From Neocallimastix lanati (nom. inval.) (taxonomy: Eukaryota; Neocallimastigomycota; Neocallimastigomycetes; Neocallimastigales; Neocallimastigaceae), in NCBI GenBank assembly GCA_016946835.1, contig JACVTC010000133.1, positions 319,001-383,000 on the forward strand: DNA of 64,000 nucleotides. Direction: 5' to 3'. Positions within the stretch are counted from its first letter, which is position 1; the number at the start of each line of letters is the position of its first letter. A program made the position numbers and the translations under genes. Shown here one piece after another: positions 11,942 through 24,935 of the stretch. The notes beneath the pieces are model-generated. The model was not told where the DNA came from and ran no database searches. It saw only the letters and a program-made list of their open reading frames with translations.

Positions 11942-11942
11942 T

Positions 11943-11951
11943 GAAAACACA
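11943..11951 (+). repeat. MULE-1 target-site duplication, right copy
   Basis: GAAAACACA immediately after the right terminus of MULE-1; 8 of 9 bases equal to the left copy. Confidence 0.6.
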
Positions 11952-12208
11952 TACATTTAGTTATGTTTATATTTAACTGAGCTACATAATAATAATGCAT
12001 TTGTATTTTTAAAGTATAAATAATTTTATTTTATTTTTAAGAAAGGAAACTTATTTAATTAATAAGAATATTTTTTAAAAATAAGATAATAAATAAAGTG
12101 TAATTTATTTATTTATTTATTTTAATAATAGCAATAAAGTATTATTAAACTTAATATTGTTATATTTATTTAATTTGAATAGTACAATGTTTTTAAAATT
12201 GATGGATT

Positions 12209-13194
12209 AGAGTTTCAAGTTTCCTAAAATTGAGAACAAATAAATTAAGTATAACTGACGAAGAGATCAGTGTATCATCCACTACTTCATCTTTAACAAA
12301 GCTAGATGAAAATTTAAATAAATTAAAACTATTAAATGGTAGAGATCTTCTTGATAGACTTACATATAAAGTTAACAAAAAGAACTTTTTAACTTGGGAA
12401 AATTTCTTGAGGATAATTCTCAGACAATATAGTATCATAGATTGGATACTAACTAAACTCCAAAAATTAAATGAACCAAAGAACTAGAGGAGGATGGATT
12501 TAATTATCTTCCATGCTATTATGAACCACATAAAAGATAAGATAAAGAAATCAATGAAAAAGACTTGGAAATTGATGAAAAATTAAGATTTATATTCAGA
12601 TGTACTTTAGGAACTATAATATTGTCTAATGCACAAAATATCTCTTTAAATGGATATGGGATGTATGAAATAATTTTAAACAAATCAAAAGGAGATGAGA
12701 TTGAAAGAAGAAATAATTTTATCGACTAAATAAATAGTGCTCTACGATGAAAGACAAAGTATATCTGAATTCATTAAAAATATAGAAATCAATTTTAATG
12801 AATTAGAAATATTAATAATTAAAACATCTGATGTAGAGAAAATACCAGAAAAGTTCCAAGAACAAAATATATTAGACTAAGAGCACTGGAAGAATTGGAC
12901 AAAATATACAATCAAGATAATTTACAAAAGTCAAAGACTTGAGAAAAGAAGACGAAGTATAGGAACTATTTTGTCAAGGGTGTTTAGTACAGAAATTAAA
13001 CATACTAATAGAAACAAAAATGATAAATATGAAAATAATATCAACAAAAATTCCTACATTGGACATAATCAAAAGAAAAATAAATATAAAAATAAATTCA
13101 AGAGTAATAATTACCAAAAAAGAAAAACCATAGACATGTCTAAAATGATATGTCTTTTTTTTTAAGCAATATAGACACTTTAATATAATGCATT

Positions 13195-13228
<34 letters not shown>

Positions 13229-13230
13229 AA
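12209..13230 (+). pseudogene. Decayed retrotransposon gag-like gene
   Basis: Frames at 12230-12487 and 12971-13165, plus fragments between them in other frames, read as one broken protein: LLDRLTYKV, FLTWENFLR, DWILTKLQ, then ISEFIKNIEINFNEL, and a basic Asn/Lys-rich tail with a degenerate zinc-knuckle-like C-x-x-F patch (MICLFF, then H). The order (capsid-like helices, basic tail, knuckle) fits a copia-type gag. A long A-run (13194-13226) follows. No pol or LTRs were found. The identification is tentative because many frame changes are needed. Confidence 0.45.
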
Positions 13231-15143
13231 TTAATTAATTATAATAAAAGTATATAATTAAATATTAAAAATGTAAAATTGTCCTAGAGGATAATGATTA
13301 CAATATCATTATATAAATGTATAATAAATCCTAAAATAAATTCTAATAAACTAAAATTAAAAAATAATAAATATATATATATATATTTAAATTTAAAATA
13401 TTATTAAACAAAAAATATTTAAAAGATTTTATATTTTGCATATATCATAATGTTTAATTCTTAGTTTAAATTTTTTTTTCTTTTTTTTTTTTTTAATATT
13501 ATTTGTGATTGAAATTATTGGTAATTTTAATTACATAATTATTTAATAAAAAAAAGATCAAATTAAAAAAAAAAAAAAAGAAAATTATAAAGTCAAACAA
13601 GATTCAGTAATGAATATAATATTACTATTAAAAAAAATCTTAAAATTTCTAATTTTAAAAATTAAAATGCAATAACTATAGTAGTCCTAAATAATATTTT
13701 TATTTTTTCATTTTAAATGTTGAAGAACTTCGTGAAATTTTCAATAATGATATTAAAATACTTAAAGGTTTAATCTCCAAAATTTTTTTTTGTTTTTTCA
13801 TTCTCAATAGTATTAATTCAATTAAAAGTAAAACTACCTTAAAAATTATCATTTTTCTACTATTAATAAATAATAAATGTAAATAATAAATTATTTTAAA
13901 TAATTTAAAGATTATGGTGAAATTTTCTTATTAAAAATAACAACAAAATGAAAAAGAAATTATTATATTATTAACGTAATATAAAAATTTAACATATTTT
14001 TCTACTTTATTTTTTTTTTTTATATATAGATAAAATTATATTTGAAAAAAAAAATATAATCATTGAATTAATTATTTTGTTATTTAACTTAATTTTATAT
14101 CAAATATATATACATATATATATATAATTAAAGAACTAAGCATTTACTATTTTATTATTTGGATATTAAATAAACGTGACATAATTTAATATTATAAGAA
14201 TAATATTTTTATTTTTTTTTTAAAATATAATTAAAATTATATATGAAAATAATAACATCATTTTTTTTATTTTTTAATATGAAAAACCTAAAATATAATT
14301 TTTTTGTTGTTTTTTTTAATCTAATTTTTTACAAATATATGTATAAACAATTAAAGAATTCATTATAAAATAAATTAAATATTTCCTTAATAACTAAAAT
14401 TTTAGGGGTTTTATTTAAACGTGAGTATTATTAAATATAATAAAGATGATTCTTTTTTTTTTTTTAATTTCTTTTTTTCTTTTTTGAATAAAATTAATAA
14501 TTAAAATTATTATTAGTTTATTCTTTTTTTTTTTATTTTTTATTTTTTTTATTTTTTATTAAAACTTTATTAATTTTTTAATTAAATTTAATATTTTATA
14601 TATTTAATTATACTAATATTAATTATTCTTTTCAATTGTTTTCAAATATTAAAACTTTTATTAAAAATTTCTAAAGGAAAATATAAAATAATAAACAATA
14701 AATATTCTAATACAATTTGTTAAATAATTTAATACCCAATAATATTTTTTAATATATTTTTTTTTTCATAAATATATACTGCCAAAAATTTAAAAAAAAT
14801 TTTTTTTTTTTTCATTAATAATTTTGAATATAAAAAACTTTACTTTTTCCTGAAAAAAGTTTGAAAACTGAAAAAAACAAAAACTTATATCTCTAAAAAA
14901 CTAAAAAATAACATATAAATTAAAATATTAAATACAATTAAGTAATAAATAAAATTATTTAGTGAATAAAATTAAATATATATCAAATAAAATTAAATAA
15001 AAAAAAAAAAAAATTAAATAACAAATAAAATTTAAAATAACAAATTTAATTAAATAAAAAAAATTAAAAAACAAATAAAATTTCAAATAACAAAAATATT
15101 AAATAATAAATAAAATAATTTTTATTCTAAATTAAAATTAAAA
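13231..15143. promoter_or_regulatory. Upstream region of SPFH copy 1
   Basis: This AT-rich non-coding flank recurs before copies 2, 3 and, degenerate, 4. Two TAAACGTGA motifs stand out (14171-14179 and 14416-14424), each in a context like TTTATTTAAACGTGAGTATTATTAAATATAATAA. The 200 bases before the start codon are A-rich and repeated almost exactly before copies 1-3. The motif positions are seen directly; a regulatory role is inference. Confidence 0.5.
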
Positions 15144-15992
15144 ATGAGTTTAATTTATACCGTTAAACAACAAAATTGTGCAATTATTGAACGTTTCGGA
15201 AAATATCATCGTATTGCTAAATCAGGATTACATTTTAAAATTCCTATTGTAGATAGAATATCTACTAAACTTTCCCTTAAAATCAAACAATTGAATGTTT
15301 CAGTAGAAACTAAAACAAAAGATAATGTATTTGTAAATTTAGTAGTTGCAGTTCAATATAGAGTTCTTCCAGATAAAGTATATGAAGCCTGCTATATGTT
15401 ACAAGATCCAAAACAACAAATTAATGCTTTCGTTTTTGATTTAGTCAGAGCACAAGTTCCACTATTAGATTTAGATGATGTATTTTCTAAAAAAGATGAT
15501 ATTGCAATTGCTGTAAAAAATGAGCTTGAAGGACAAATGGCAGAATTTGGTTATGGAATTATCAAAGCTTTAGTTACGGATGTCAATCCAGATGCAAATG
15601 TTAAAGCTGCAATGAATGAGATTAACACAGCTCAAAGATTAAGAATTGCAGCTACTGAAAAGGGTGAAACTGAAAAAATCATGAAAGTTAAGCAAGCAGA
15701 AGCAGAAGCTGACGCTGCTATTTTACAAGGTAAAGGTATTGCAGGACAACGTCAAGCTATCATCGAAGGATTATCAGATTCAGTAGAAGAATTTGTTAAA
15801 CAAATTCCAGGAACAGATCCAGCTCGTGTTATGGATATGGTTATGATGATTCAATACATTGATACCTTAAAAGAAATTGGAGGAAATTCGAAGTCTAATG
15901 TTGTATTTGTTCCTCATTCTCCAGGAAATGTAAATGATTTATCAACTCAATTCAGAGAAACAATTTTCTCAGCACAAAAGTTAACTAACTAA
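15144..15992 (+). CDS. HIR-like SPFH/band-7 (stomatin family) protein, copy 1
   Basis: 282 residues, intact. SPFH/band-7 domain at about residues 5-170, followed by a charged Ala/Glu-rich coiled-coil (about 165-205) and a conserved tail (DMVMMIQYIDTLKEIG, VVFVPHSPG). The order and wording (ERFGKY, KTKDNVFVNLVVAVQYR, AFVFDLVRAQVPLLDLD, GQRQAIIEGL) closely resemble plant hypersensitive-induced-reaction (HIR) proteins rather than animal stomatin. Family members assemble as oligomeric scaffolds on membranes, often in lipid microdomains. No transmembrane helix or Gly-2 myristoylation site is visible, so membrane contact would be peripheral; Cys12 could be acylated. The start follows an AAAATG context. 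The last ~45 bp of the gene is repeated once right after the stop. Confidence 0.9.
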   Translation: MSLIYTVKQQNCAIIERFGKYHRIAKSGLHFKIPIVDRISTKLSLKIKQLNVSVETKTKDNVFVNLVVAVQYRVLPDKVYEACYMLQDPKQQINAFVFDLVRAQVPLLDLDDVFSKKDDIAIAVKNELEGQMAEFGYGIIKALVTDVNPDANVKAAMNEINTAQRLRIAATEKGETEKIMKVKQAEAEADAAILQGKGIAGQRQAIIEGLSDSVEEFVKQIPGTDPARVMDMVMMIQYIDTLKEIGGNSKSNVVFVPHSPGNVNDLSTQFRETIFSAQKLTN

Positions 15993-16150
15993 CAAATCAA
16001 TTCAGAGAAACAACTTTCTAAGCACAAAAGTTAACTAACTAACAGCAATGCAATATAATTTATTAATACTATCTTATAAATATGAAAGATCGGCATGTAA
16101 ATAATAAACGAATATTCAAATTCGTTATTTAGTAACATCTGAATTCTTCC
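15993..16150 (+). terminator. 3' flank of SPFH copy 1 with duplicated gene end and hairpin
   Basis: A ~45-bp stretch ending GTTAACTAACTAAC repeats the final codons directly after the stop. It is present in copies 1-3 and absent in copy 4. Further on, AACGAAT (16107-16113) and ATTCGTT (16120-16126) form a short hairpin that is kept in copies 2 (near 19496) and 3 (near 23097) and lost in copy 4. This may serve 3'-end formation. Confidence 0.45.
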
Positions 16151-16709
16151 ATATATTTCCAAAACGCAATATAAATTAATATTTATGTAACTTTACAAAA
16201 TATTTATAAAAAATAAATATAAGTAAATAATATAAATATCAAACAAAATAAAAATGAAATAAGAATAAATAATAATAATAATAAAAACTATATAAAATGA
16301 ATATAACAAATAAAAATATATATTATAAATAAATTAAATAAAAAATATAAAATAAAAATAAAAATTAAAAATAAATAATAAATAAAAAATAAAATAAAAA
16401 ATATATCAAACCAAAGTAAAAATAGTAATATAATAGTAAGATGAAATAAAAATAATAAAATAAAATTGTAAATAAAAATAAAAAAAAATAATAATACAAA
16501 AAGATAATAAAAATTTAAAATATAATAAAATCGAAAAAAAAAAAAAAAAAAAAAAAAAATAAGAAAAAATTAATTATAATAAAAATATAAAATTAAATAT
16601 AAAAATATAAAATTATACCTAAATAATAATGATTATAATATATAATAATTATTAAAACTTGTAAAAAAACTTAAATAAATTTTAATAAATCTAAATTATA
16701 AAATAATAA

Positions 16710-16751
<42 letters not shown>

Positions 16752-18532
16752 TGAAAATATTATTAAGTATATAATCTTTTAAAATACATTATTTTAAATA
16801 TATAATAATGTTTAATTATTAGTTTATTTATTTATTTATTTTATTTTTTCATTTTTATATTATTTGTGATTAAAATTATTAATAATTTTAATTGTATAAT
16901 TATATAAATTTTAATAAAAAAATAATAAAGAATTAAAAAGAAAAAAAATAAGTTGAATTTTATTAAGTTGAAAGAGATAGAGAAATGAATATAATATTAC
17001 TATTAAGAAAAAAAAAAAAAAAAAACTATGAATTTCTAATTTTAAAAATTAAAATGCATTAACAATAGTAGTCCTAATTAATATTTTTATTTTTTCATTT
17101 TAAATATTAAAAAACTATGAAAAATTTTCAATAATGATATTAAAATACTTTAAGATTAAATAAACCAAAAAATTTTTTTTATTTTTATTTAGTATTAATT
17201 AAATTAAAAGTAAAACTACATTAAAAATTATCATTTTTCTACTATTCTATTAATAAATAAAAAATATAAATAATAAATTATTTTAAATAATTTAAAGATT
17301 ATGGTGAAATTTTCTATATTAAAAATAACAACAAAATGAAAAAAAAAAATTATTACATTATTAACGTAATTTAAGAATTTAACATATTTTTTTTTTATTT
17401 TTTTTTTTTTAAATATAGATAAAATTATATTTGAAAAAAAAAATATAATCATTTAATTAATTATTTTGTTATTTAACTTAATTTTATATCAAATATATAT
17501 ATATAATTAAAGTACTAAGCATTTACTATTTTATTATTTGAATATTAAATAAACGTGACATAATTTAATATAATAATAATAATTTTTTTATTTTTTATTT
17601 TTTTAAAAATATAATTAAAATTATAAAATTATATTTGAAAATAATAACATTATCATTTTTTTTTTATTTTTTAATATGAAAAACCTAAAATATAATTTTT
17701 TGTTGTGTTTTTTAATATAATTTTATTACAAATATATATATAAACATTAAAGAATTCATGATAAAATAAATTAAATATTTCCTTATTAATAAGAAATTTT
17801 AGGGGTTTTATTTAAACGTGAGTATTATTAAATATAATAAAGATGATTCTTTTTTTTTTTTTTTTTAATTTCTTTTTTTCTTTTTTAAATAAAATAATTA
17901 AAATGATTATTGGTTTATTCTTTTTTTTTTTTTTATTTTTTATTTTATTTTTTTTTACTAAAACTTTATTTATTAATTAAATTTAATATTTTATATATTT
18001 AATTATACTAATATTATTTATTCTTTTCAATTGTTTTCAAATATTAAAACTTTTATTAAAAATTTCTAAAGGAAAATATAAAATAATAGAGAGAGAATAT
18101 TCTAATACAATTTGTTAAATAATTTAATATCCAATAATATTTTTTAATATATTTTTTTATCATAAATATTTACTGCCAAAAATTTAAAAAAATTTTTTTT
18201 TTTTTTTTCATTAATAATTTTGAATATAAAAAACTTTACTTTTTCCTGAAAAAAGTTTGAAAACTGAAAAAAACAAAAACTTATATCTCTAAAAAACTAA
18301 AAAATAACATATAAATTAAAATATTAAATACAATTAAGTAATAAATAAAATTATTTAGTGAATAAAATTAAATATCAAATAAAATTAAATAATAAAAAAA
18401 AATTAAATAACAAATAAAATTTAAAATAACAAATTTAATTAAATAAAAAAAATTAAAAAACAAATAAAATTTCAAATAACAAAAATATTAAATAATAAAT
18501 AAAATAATTTTTATTCTAAATTAAAATTAAAA
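15996..18532. other. Spacer between SPFH copies 1 and 2
   Basis: AT-rich repeat unit without genes. It holds long T-runs (16711-16746), microsatellites and the two TAAACGTGA motifs of copy 2 (17550-17558 and 17813-17821). The last 300 bases repeat the copy 1 leader almost exactly. Confidence 0.6.
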
Positions 18533-19381
18533 ATGAGTTTAATTTATACCGTTAAACAACAAAATTGTGCAATTATTGAACGTTTCGGAAAATATCATCG
18601 TATTGCTAAATCAGGATTACATTTTAAAATTCCTATTGTAGATAGAATATCTACTAAACTTTCCCTTAAAATCAAACAATTGAATGTTTCAGTAGAAACT
18701 AAAACAAAAGATAATGTATTTGTAAATTTAGTAGTTGCAGTTCAATATAGAGTTCTTCCAGATAAAGTATATGAAGCCTGCTATATGTTACAAGATCCAA
18801 AACAACAAATTAATGCTTTCGTTTTTGATTTAGTCAGAGCACAAGTTCCACTATTAGATTTAGATGATGTATTTTCTAAAAAAGATGATATTGCAATTGC
18901 TGTAAAAAATGAGCTTGAAGGACAAATGGCAGAATTTGGTTATGGAATTATTAAAGCTTTAGTTACGGATGTCAATCCAGATGCAAATGTTAAAGCCGCA
19001 ATGAATGAGATCAACACAGCTCAAAGATTAAGAATTGCAGCTACTGAAAAGGGTGAAACTGAAAAAATCATGAAAGTTAAGCACGCAGAAGCAGAAGCTG
19101 ACGCTGCTATTTTACAAGGTAAAGGTATTGCAGGACAACGTCAAGCTATCATCGAAGGATTATCAGATTCAGTAGAAGAATTTGTTAAACAAATTCCAGG
19201 AACAGATCCAGCTCGTGTTATGGATATGGTTATGATGATTCAATACATTGATACCTTAAAAGAAATTGGAGGAAATTCGAAGTCTAATGTTGTATTTGTT
19301 CCTCATTCTCCAGGAAATGTAAATGATTTATCAACTCAATTCAGAGAAACAATTTTCTCAGCACAAAAGTTAACTAACTAA
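18533..19381 (+). CDS. HIR-like SPFH/band-7 protein, copy 2
   Basis: 282 residues, intact. The protein differs from copy 1 only by Gln184 to His in the coiled-coil segment, and the DNA by only a handful of bases. All family features listed for copy 1 are present. The same His184 occurs in copy 4, while copies 1 and 3 have Gln, so sequence has probably been exchanged between units. Its leader and 3' flank, including the duplicated gene end and the hairpin, match copy 1. Both copies are probably expressed. Confidence 0.9.
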   Translation: MSLIYTVKQQNCAIIERFGKYHRIAKSGLHFKIPIVDRISTKLSLKIKQLNVSVETKTKDNVFVNLVVAVQYRVLPDKVYEACYMLQDPKQQINAFVFDLVRAQVPLLDLDDVFSKKDDIAIAVKNELEGQMAEFGYGIIKALVTDVNPDANVKAAMNEINTAQRLRIAATEKGETEKIMKVKHAEAEADAAILQGKGIAGQRQAIIEGLSDSVEEFVKQIPGTDPARVMDMVMMIQYIDTLKEIGGNSKSNVVFVPHSPGNVNDLSTQFRETIFSAQKLTN

Positions 19382-19384
19382 CAA

Positions 19385-20994
19385 ATCAATTCAGAGAAAC
19401 AACTTTCTAAGCACAAAAGTTAACTAACTAACAGCAATGCAATATAATTTATTAATACTATCTTATAAATATGAAAGATCGGCATGTAAATAATAAACGA
19501 ATATTCAAATTCGTTATTCAATAACATCTGAATTCTTCCATATATTTCCCAAACGCAATATAAAATAATATTTCTGTAACTTTAAAATATTTATAAATAA
19601 TAAATATAAGTAAATAGTATAAATATCAAAAATAATAGAAATAAAAAAAGAATAAATAGTAATAATAAAAACTATATAAAATGAATATAACAAATAAAAA
19701 TATATATTATAAATAAATTAAATAAAAAATATAAAATAAAAATAAAAATTAAAAATAAATAATAAATAAAAAATTAAATAAAAAATAAAAATAACAATCT
19801 AAAGTAAGAATAGTAAAATAATAGTACTATGAAATAAAATAATAAAATAAAATAAAATTGTAAATAAAAATAAATAAATAATACTAACAATAATAATGAT
19901 ACTGAATGGTAATTAATAATACCAAAAGGTAACAATATAAAAGACATAACGAAATCAAAAAAAAAAAAAAAAATAATTATAATAAAAATATATAATGTAA
20001 AATTATTATACCTAATAGTATAATAACGTATAATAAAACCTAAATAAATTTTAATAAACCTAAATTAAAAAATAATAAGTATTTTTTTTTCTTTCAAATT
20101 TAAAATATTATTAAATAAAAAAAATTATTAAAATATTATATTTTACATATATCTTAATATTTAATTTTTTTATTTATTTATTATTTATTTATTTTTAATT
20201 AATTTCATTTGTATAATTATGTATATTTTAATAAAAAGAAAAAGCAATAATAAATTGAAAAGAAAAAAAAAATAAAATGAAAATTATTAAGACAAAAGAG
20301 ATAAAATAATGAACATAATATGACTATTAGAAATTCTTAGTTTTTTTTTTAATTTTGAAAATTAAAATGCAATAACAATAGTACCTAATTAATATACTTA
20401 TTTTTTCATTTTAAATATTGAAAAGCTATGAAAAATTTTCAATAATGATATTAAAATACTTTAAGATTAAACAAATCAAAAATTTTTTTTTATTTTTATT
20501 TTCAATAGTATTAATTCAATTAAAAGTAAAACTACTTTAAAAATTATCATTTTACTACTATTAATAAATAATAAATGTAAATAATGACTTATTTTAAATT
20601 ATTTAAAGATTATGGTGAAATTTTTTATATTAAAAATAACAACAAGGTGAAAAAAAAAGTATTTTTTCATTATTAATATAATATAAAAATTTAACATCAT
20701 TTTTTTTTTTAAATATAGATAAAAATATATTTGAAAAAAAAATATTATAATAATTGTTATTTATTTTTTTATATGAATAACTAAACGCATATAATAATTA
20801 TTTTGATATTTAGCTATATATATAATTAAAGAATTCATGATAAAATAAATTAGATATTTCCATATTAATAAGGAATTTTAGGTGATTAATTTAAACGTGA
20901 ATATTATTAAATATAATAAAGATCATTCTTTTTTTTTTTTTTTTATTTTTATTTCTTTTTTTCTTTTTTTGAATAAAATTTATAATTAAAATGA

Positions 20995-21034
<40 letters not shown>

Positions 21035-22132
21035 TTGTTGTTTTTGTTTTGTTTTTTTTTTTGCTTTATTTTTTTAACTTTAAATTAAATTTAATATATT
21101 TTATTTTTAATTATACTAATATTTATTAATTTTTATTAATAAATTTTATTATTAAAATTTTAGGGATTTTATTTAAACGTGACTTTATTTAATATAATAA
21201 AAGTTTTTTTTTTTTTTTTTTAAATATCATTAAAATTTAATATGAAAATAATAACATCTTTTTTTTTTATTTTTTAATATGAAAAACCTAAAATTAAAAT
21301 TTTTTGTTGTTATTTAATCTAATTTCATTTCAAATATATATATAAACAATTAAAGAATTAATGATAAAATAAATTAAATATTTCCTTAATAACTAAAATT
21401 TTAGGGGTTTTATTTAAACGTGAGTATTATTAAATATAATAAAGATGATTCTTTTTTTTTTTTTTTTTATTTCTTTTTTTCTTTTTTGAATAAAATTAAT
21501 AATTAAAATTATTATTGGTTTATTCTTTTTTTTTTTTTTTTACCAAAACTTTATTTATTAACTTTTTAATTAAATTTAATATTTTTTATATTTAATTATA
21601 CTAGTATTATTTATTCTTTTCAATTAATTTCAAATATTAATGACTTTTATTAAAAATTTCTAAAGGAAAATATAAAATAATAGATAGAGAATATTTTAAT
21701 ATAATTATCAAATAATTTAATATCCAATAATATTTTTTTAATATATTTTCTTTATCATAAATATTTACTGCCAAAAATTTAAAAAAAATTTTTTTTTTTT
21801 CATTAATAATTTTGAATATAAAAAACTTCCCTTTTTCCTGAAAAAAAATTGAAAATTGAAAAAAAAAAACAAAAACTTATATCTCTAAAAAACTAAAAAA
21901 TAAAATATAAATTTAAATATTAAATAAAATTAAGTAATAAATAAAATTATTTAGTGAATAAAATTAAATATATATCAAATAAAATTTAATAATAAAAAAA
22001 ATTTAATAACATATAAAATTTCAAATAACAAATATAATTAAATTAAAAAAAATTAAAAAACAAATAAAATTTCAAATAATAAAAAGATTAAATAATAAAT
22101 AAAATAATTTTTATTCTAAATTAAAATTAAAA
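19385..22132. other. Spacer between SPFH copies 2 and 3, with internal duplications
   Basis: Longer than the other spacers. The TAAACGTGA-containing block occurs three times (20892-20900, 21174-21182, 21415-21423). A ~33-base T-run, then TTGTTGTTG, lies near 20999-21045. No genes seen. Confidence 0.6.
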
Positions 22133-22981
22133 ATGAGTTTAATTTATACCGTTAAACAACAAAATTGTGCAATTATTGAACGTTTCGGAAAATATCATCG
22201 TATTGCTAAATCAGGATTACATTTTAAAATTCCTATTGTAGATAGAATATCTACTAAACTTTCTCTAAAAATAAAACAATTGAATGTTTCAGTAGAAACT
22301 AAAACAAAAGATAATGTATTTGTAAATTTAGTAGTTGCAGTTCAATATTGAGTTCTTCCAGATAAAGTATACGAAGCCTGCTATATGTTACAAGACCCAG
22401 AACAACAAATTAATGCTTTCGTTTTTGATTTAGTCAGAGCACAAGTTCCATTATTAGATTTAGATGATGTATTTTCTAAAAAAGATGATATTGCAATTGC
22501 TGTAAAAAATGAGCTTGAAGGACAAATGGCAGAATTTGGTTATGGAATTATCAAAGCTTTAGTTACGGATGTCAATCCAGATGCAAATGTTAAAGCTGCA
22601 ATGAATGAGATCAACACAGCTCAAAGATTAAGAATTGCAGCTACTGAAAAGGGTGAAACTGAAAAAATCATGAAAGTTAAGCAAGCTGAGGCTGAAGCGG
22701 ATGCTGCTATCTTACAAGGTAAAGGTATTGCAGGACAACGTCAAGCCATTATCGAGGGATTAGGAGATTCAGTAGAAGAATTTGTTAAACAAATTCCAGG
22801 AACAGATCCAGCTCGTGTTATGGATATGGTTATGATGATTCAATACATTGATACCTTAAAAGAAATTGGAGGAAATTCGAAGTCTAATGTTGTATTTGTT
22901 CCTCATTCTCCAGGAAATGTAAATGATTTATCAACTCAATTCAGAGAAACAATTTTCTCAGCACAAAAGTTAACTAACTAA
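22133..22981 (+). pseudogene. HIR-like SPFH/band-7 gene, copy 3, with one in-frame TGA
   Basis: The full 283-codon frame aligns with copies 1 and 2, but codon 73 (AGA, Arg) is TGA at 22349-22351. The rest is undamaged: residues 1-72 and 74-282 read through in the same frame. Other differences are Lys90 to Glu and Ser211 to Gly, both shared with copy 4. Many silent changes near 22680-22700 set this copy apart. Unless the codon is read through, only the first quarter of the SPFH domain would be made. Restart at Met85 would lack the N-terminal half of the domain. Confidence 0.85.
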
Positions 22982-22984
22982 CAT

Positions 22985-24899
22985 CTCAATTCAGAAAAAC
23001 AATTTTCTCAACACAAAAAATTAACTAATTAACAACAATGTAAAATAATCTATTAATACTATCTTATAAATATGAAAGATCGGCATGTAAATAGTAAACG
23101 AATATGAAAATTCGTTATTCAATAACATCTGAATTCTTCCATATATTTCCCAAACGCAATATAAATTAAAATTCTGTAATTTTACAAAATACTTATAAAA
23201 AATAAATATAAATAAATAATATAAATATCGAACTAAATAAAAAAAAAAATAAAAAAATATATAATAATTATAAAAATTAAATAAAATTAAAAATATATAA
23301 TGATAATAAAAACTAAATTAAATAAAAATAACAAAATAATATATAAATAACAAGATATAATAAATATTACAAAATAAATAAATAAATAATGCAAAATAAA
23401 ATAAGATAATAAAATAAAATAAAAATAACAAAGTGAAAGTGAAATAAAAATAATAAAATAGAAAAAAAAAATAACAATAAAAAATATATATATATATATA
23501 TATATATTTGTTTAATTAAACCTAAGATATTGTTTAATTAAACCTCATTCGAAAAAATAATAAAATAGAATAAAAATAATTATTAATAAAATATATATAT
23601 GTATATAAATTTAAAAATATATAATTATACTTAATAATAATACTAGTAATAATAAAATGGTTAATTAAACCTAAAATATTTTATTGTTTAATTAAACCTC
23701 ACTCAAAAAAATAATGAACATAATAAAAATAATAAAAATTTATTTAAAATTTAAAACATTATTATTTAAATAGTACTAAATTTATATGTCTTAAATATAT
23801 CATAAGGTGTAAGGTGTAATTATTAATTTGATTTTTATAATCATGTAATTTTTTTTAATATTAAAGAGTTAATTAATATTTAATTCCAAATATAAATATT
23901 TTTTTTTTTGAATAATTAACTATTATCAATATTTTATATAAATTATATTTTAATATATTATTTCTCATTCATATTACAATATTATATTATTCACCCTTAA
24001 AAGTATTTATTCCTTCAGAATAAATTGATTTATCAATTTGTAAGTGTATTTTATTTTATATTTTTTCAAATATGTTTAATATTTAATAATAATTTATAAA
24101 TCTTTTTATTATTACTAATTATATTAATATTTTAGGTATATTATTATTATATTATATATGAAGCATTCCTATTTTTTTATTCTAAAATATAATTTTTGCA
24201 TTTGTGAATAAAATTGTTAAATCTTTAATATTTCATTTTTGATAATAAAAATTATTAATTTTTAAATTTTTCGTTATTTTAGAAGAAATTTTTAAATAAA
24301 ATAGTATTAATGATAAATATAACTAAAATAATAAAGCATTTTTTTAAATAGTAGTAGTAATAAATGAAAATAATGAACCTACTAATTTTAATAATAATTG
24401 AACATGATGAAATTAATATTAATATAATCTATAATTTATATTTTTAATAGAATAAAATTAAAGGTAGAAAATTAAAATTAATATATTATATTTTATTATA
24501 TTATATTTTTTATTTATTTGTTTATCAAAATCCATTTAAAATACTAATATAATATTAAAATTATGAATAATTAAATATACAATTTTTGATATTTAATTTC
24601 TATATAATAAATCGATGCTTTTTTTACTAAAAAAAATTAAATAAAAATAAAAGGTATAAATATAAATATTATATATAAACCAAATTTTTTTTGTTTTATA
24701 TAATTTATCCAAATATATAAATAATATTTTATTTTTATATTTTTCTTTTAAAAATATAATTATATGTATGTATATAATTAAAGAATAAAAAAATTACTAT
24801 TTTATTTTTTTGAAATAAAATAAAATAATAATTTTCATATTAATAAAAATTCGGCGATTTTACTTTAACATGTATATTATTTATTATAATATAGATGAA

Positions 24900-24935
<36 letters not shown>

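Larger units (their letters stand above)
3998..11942 (+). mobile_element. MULE-1, a Mutator-like DNA transposon
   Basis: The left end reads AGGTAGTGCATTTCTCAAT and the right end, read inward on the minus strand, AAGGAATAGTGCATTTCTCAAT. Both are followed by a GTGGCTT motif. The flanks carry a 9-base direct repeat with one mismatch (GAAAATACA 3989-3997; GAAAACACA 11943-11951); 9 bp is typical of Mutator-like elements. Sub-terminal ACGCCAAT motifs lie in inverted orientation near 4111 and 11150. The element encloses a MULE transposase (8990-10410). Long non-coding stretches carry other repeats, so it may contain nested insertions or captured DNA. Confidence 0.75.
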
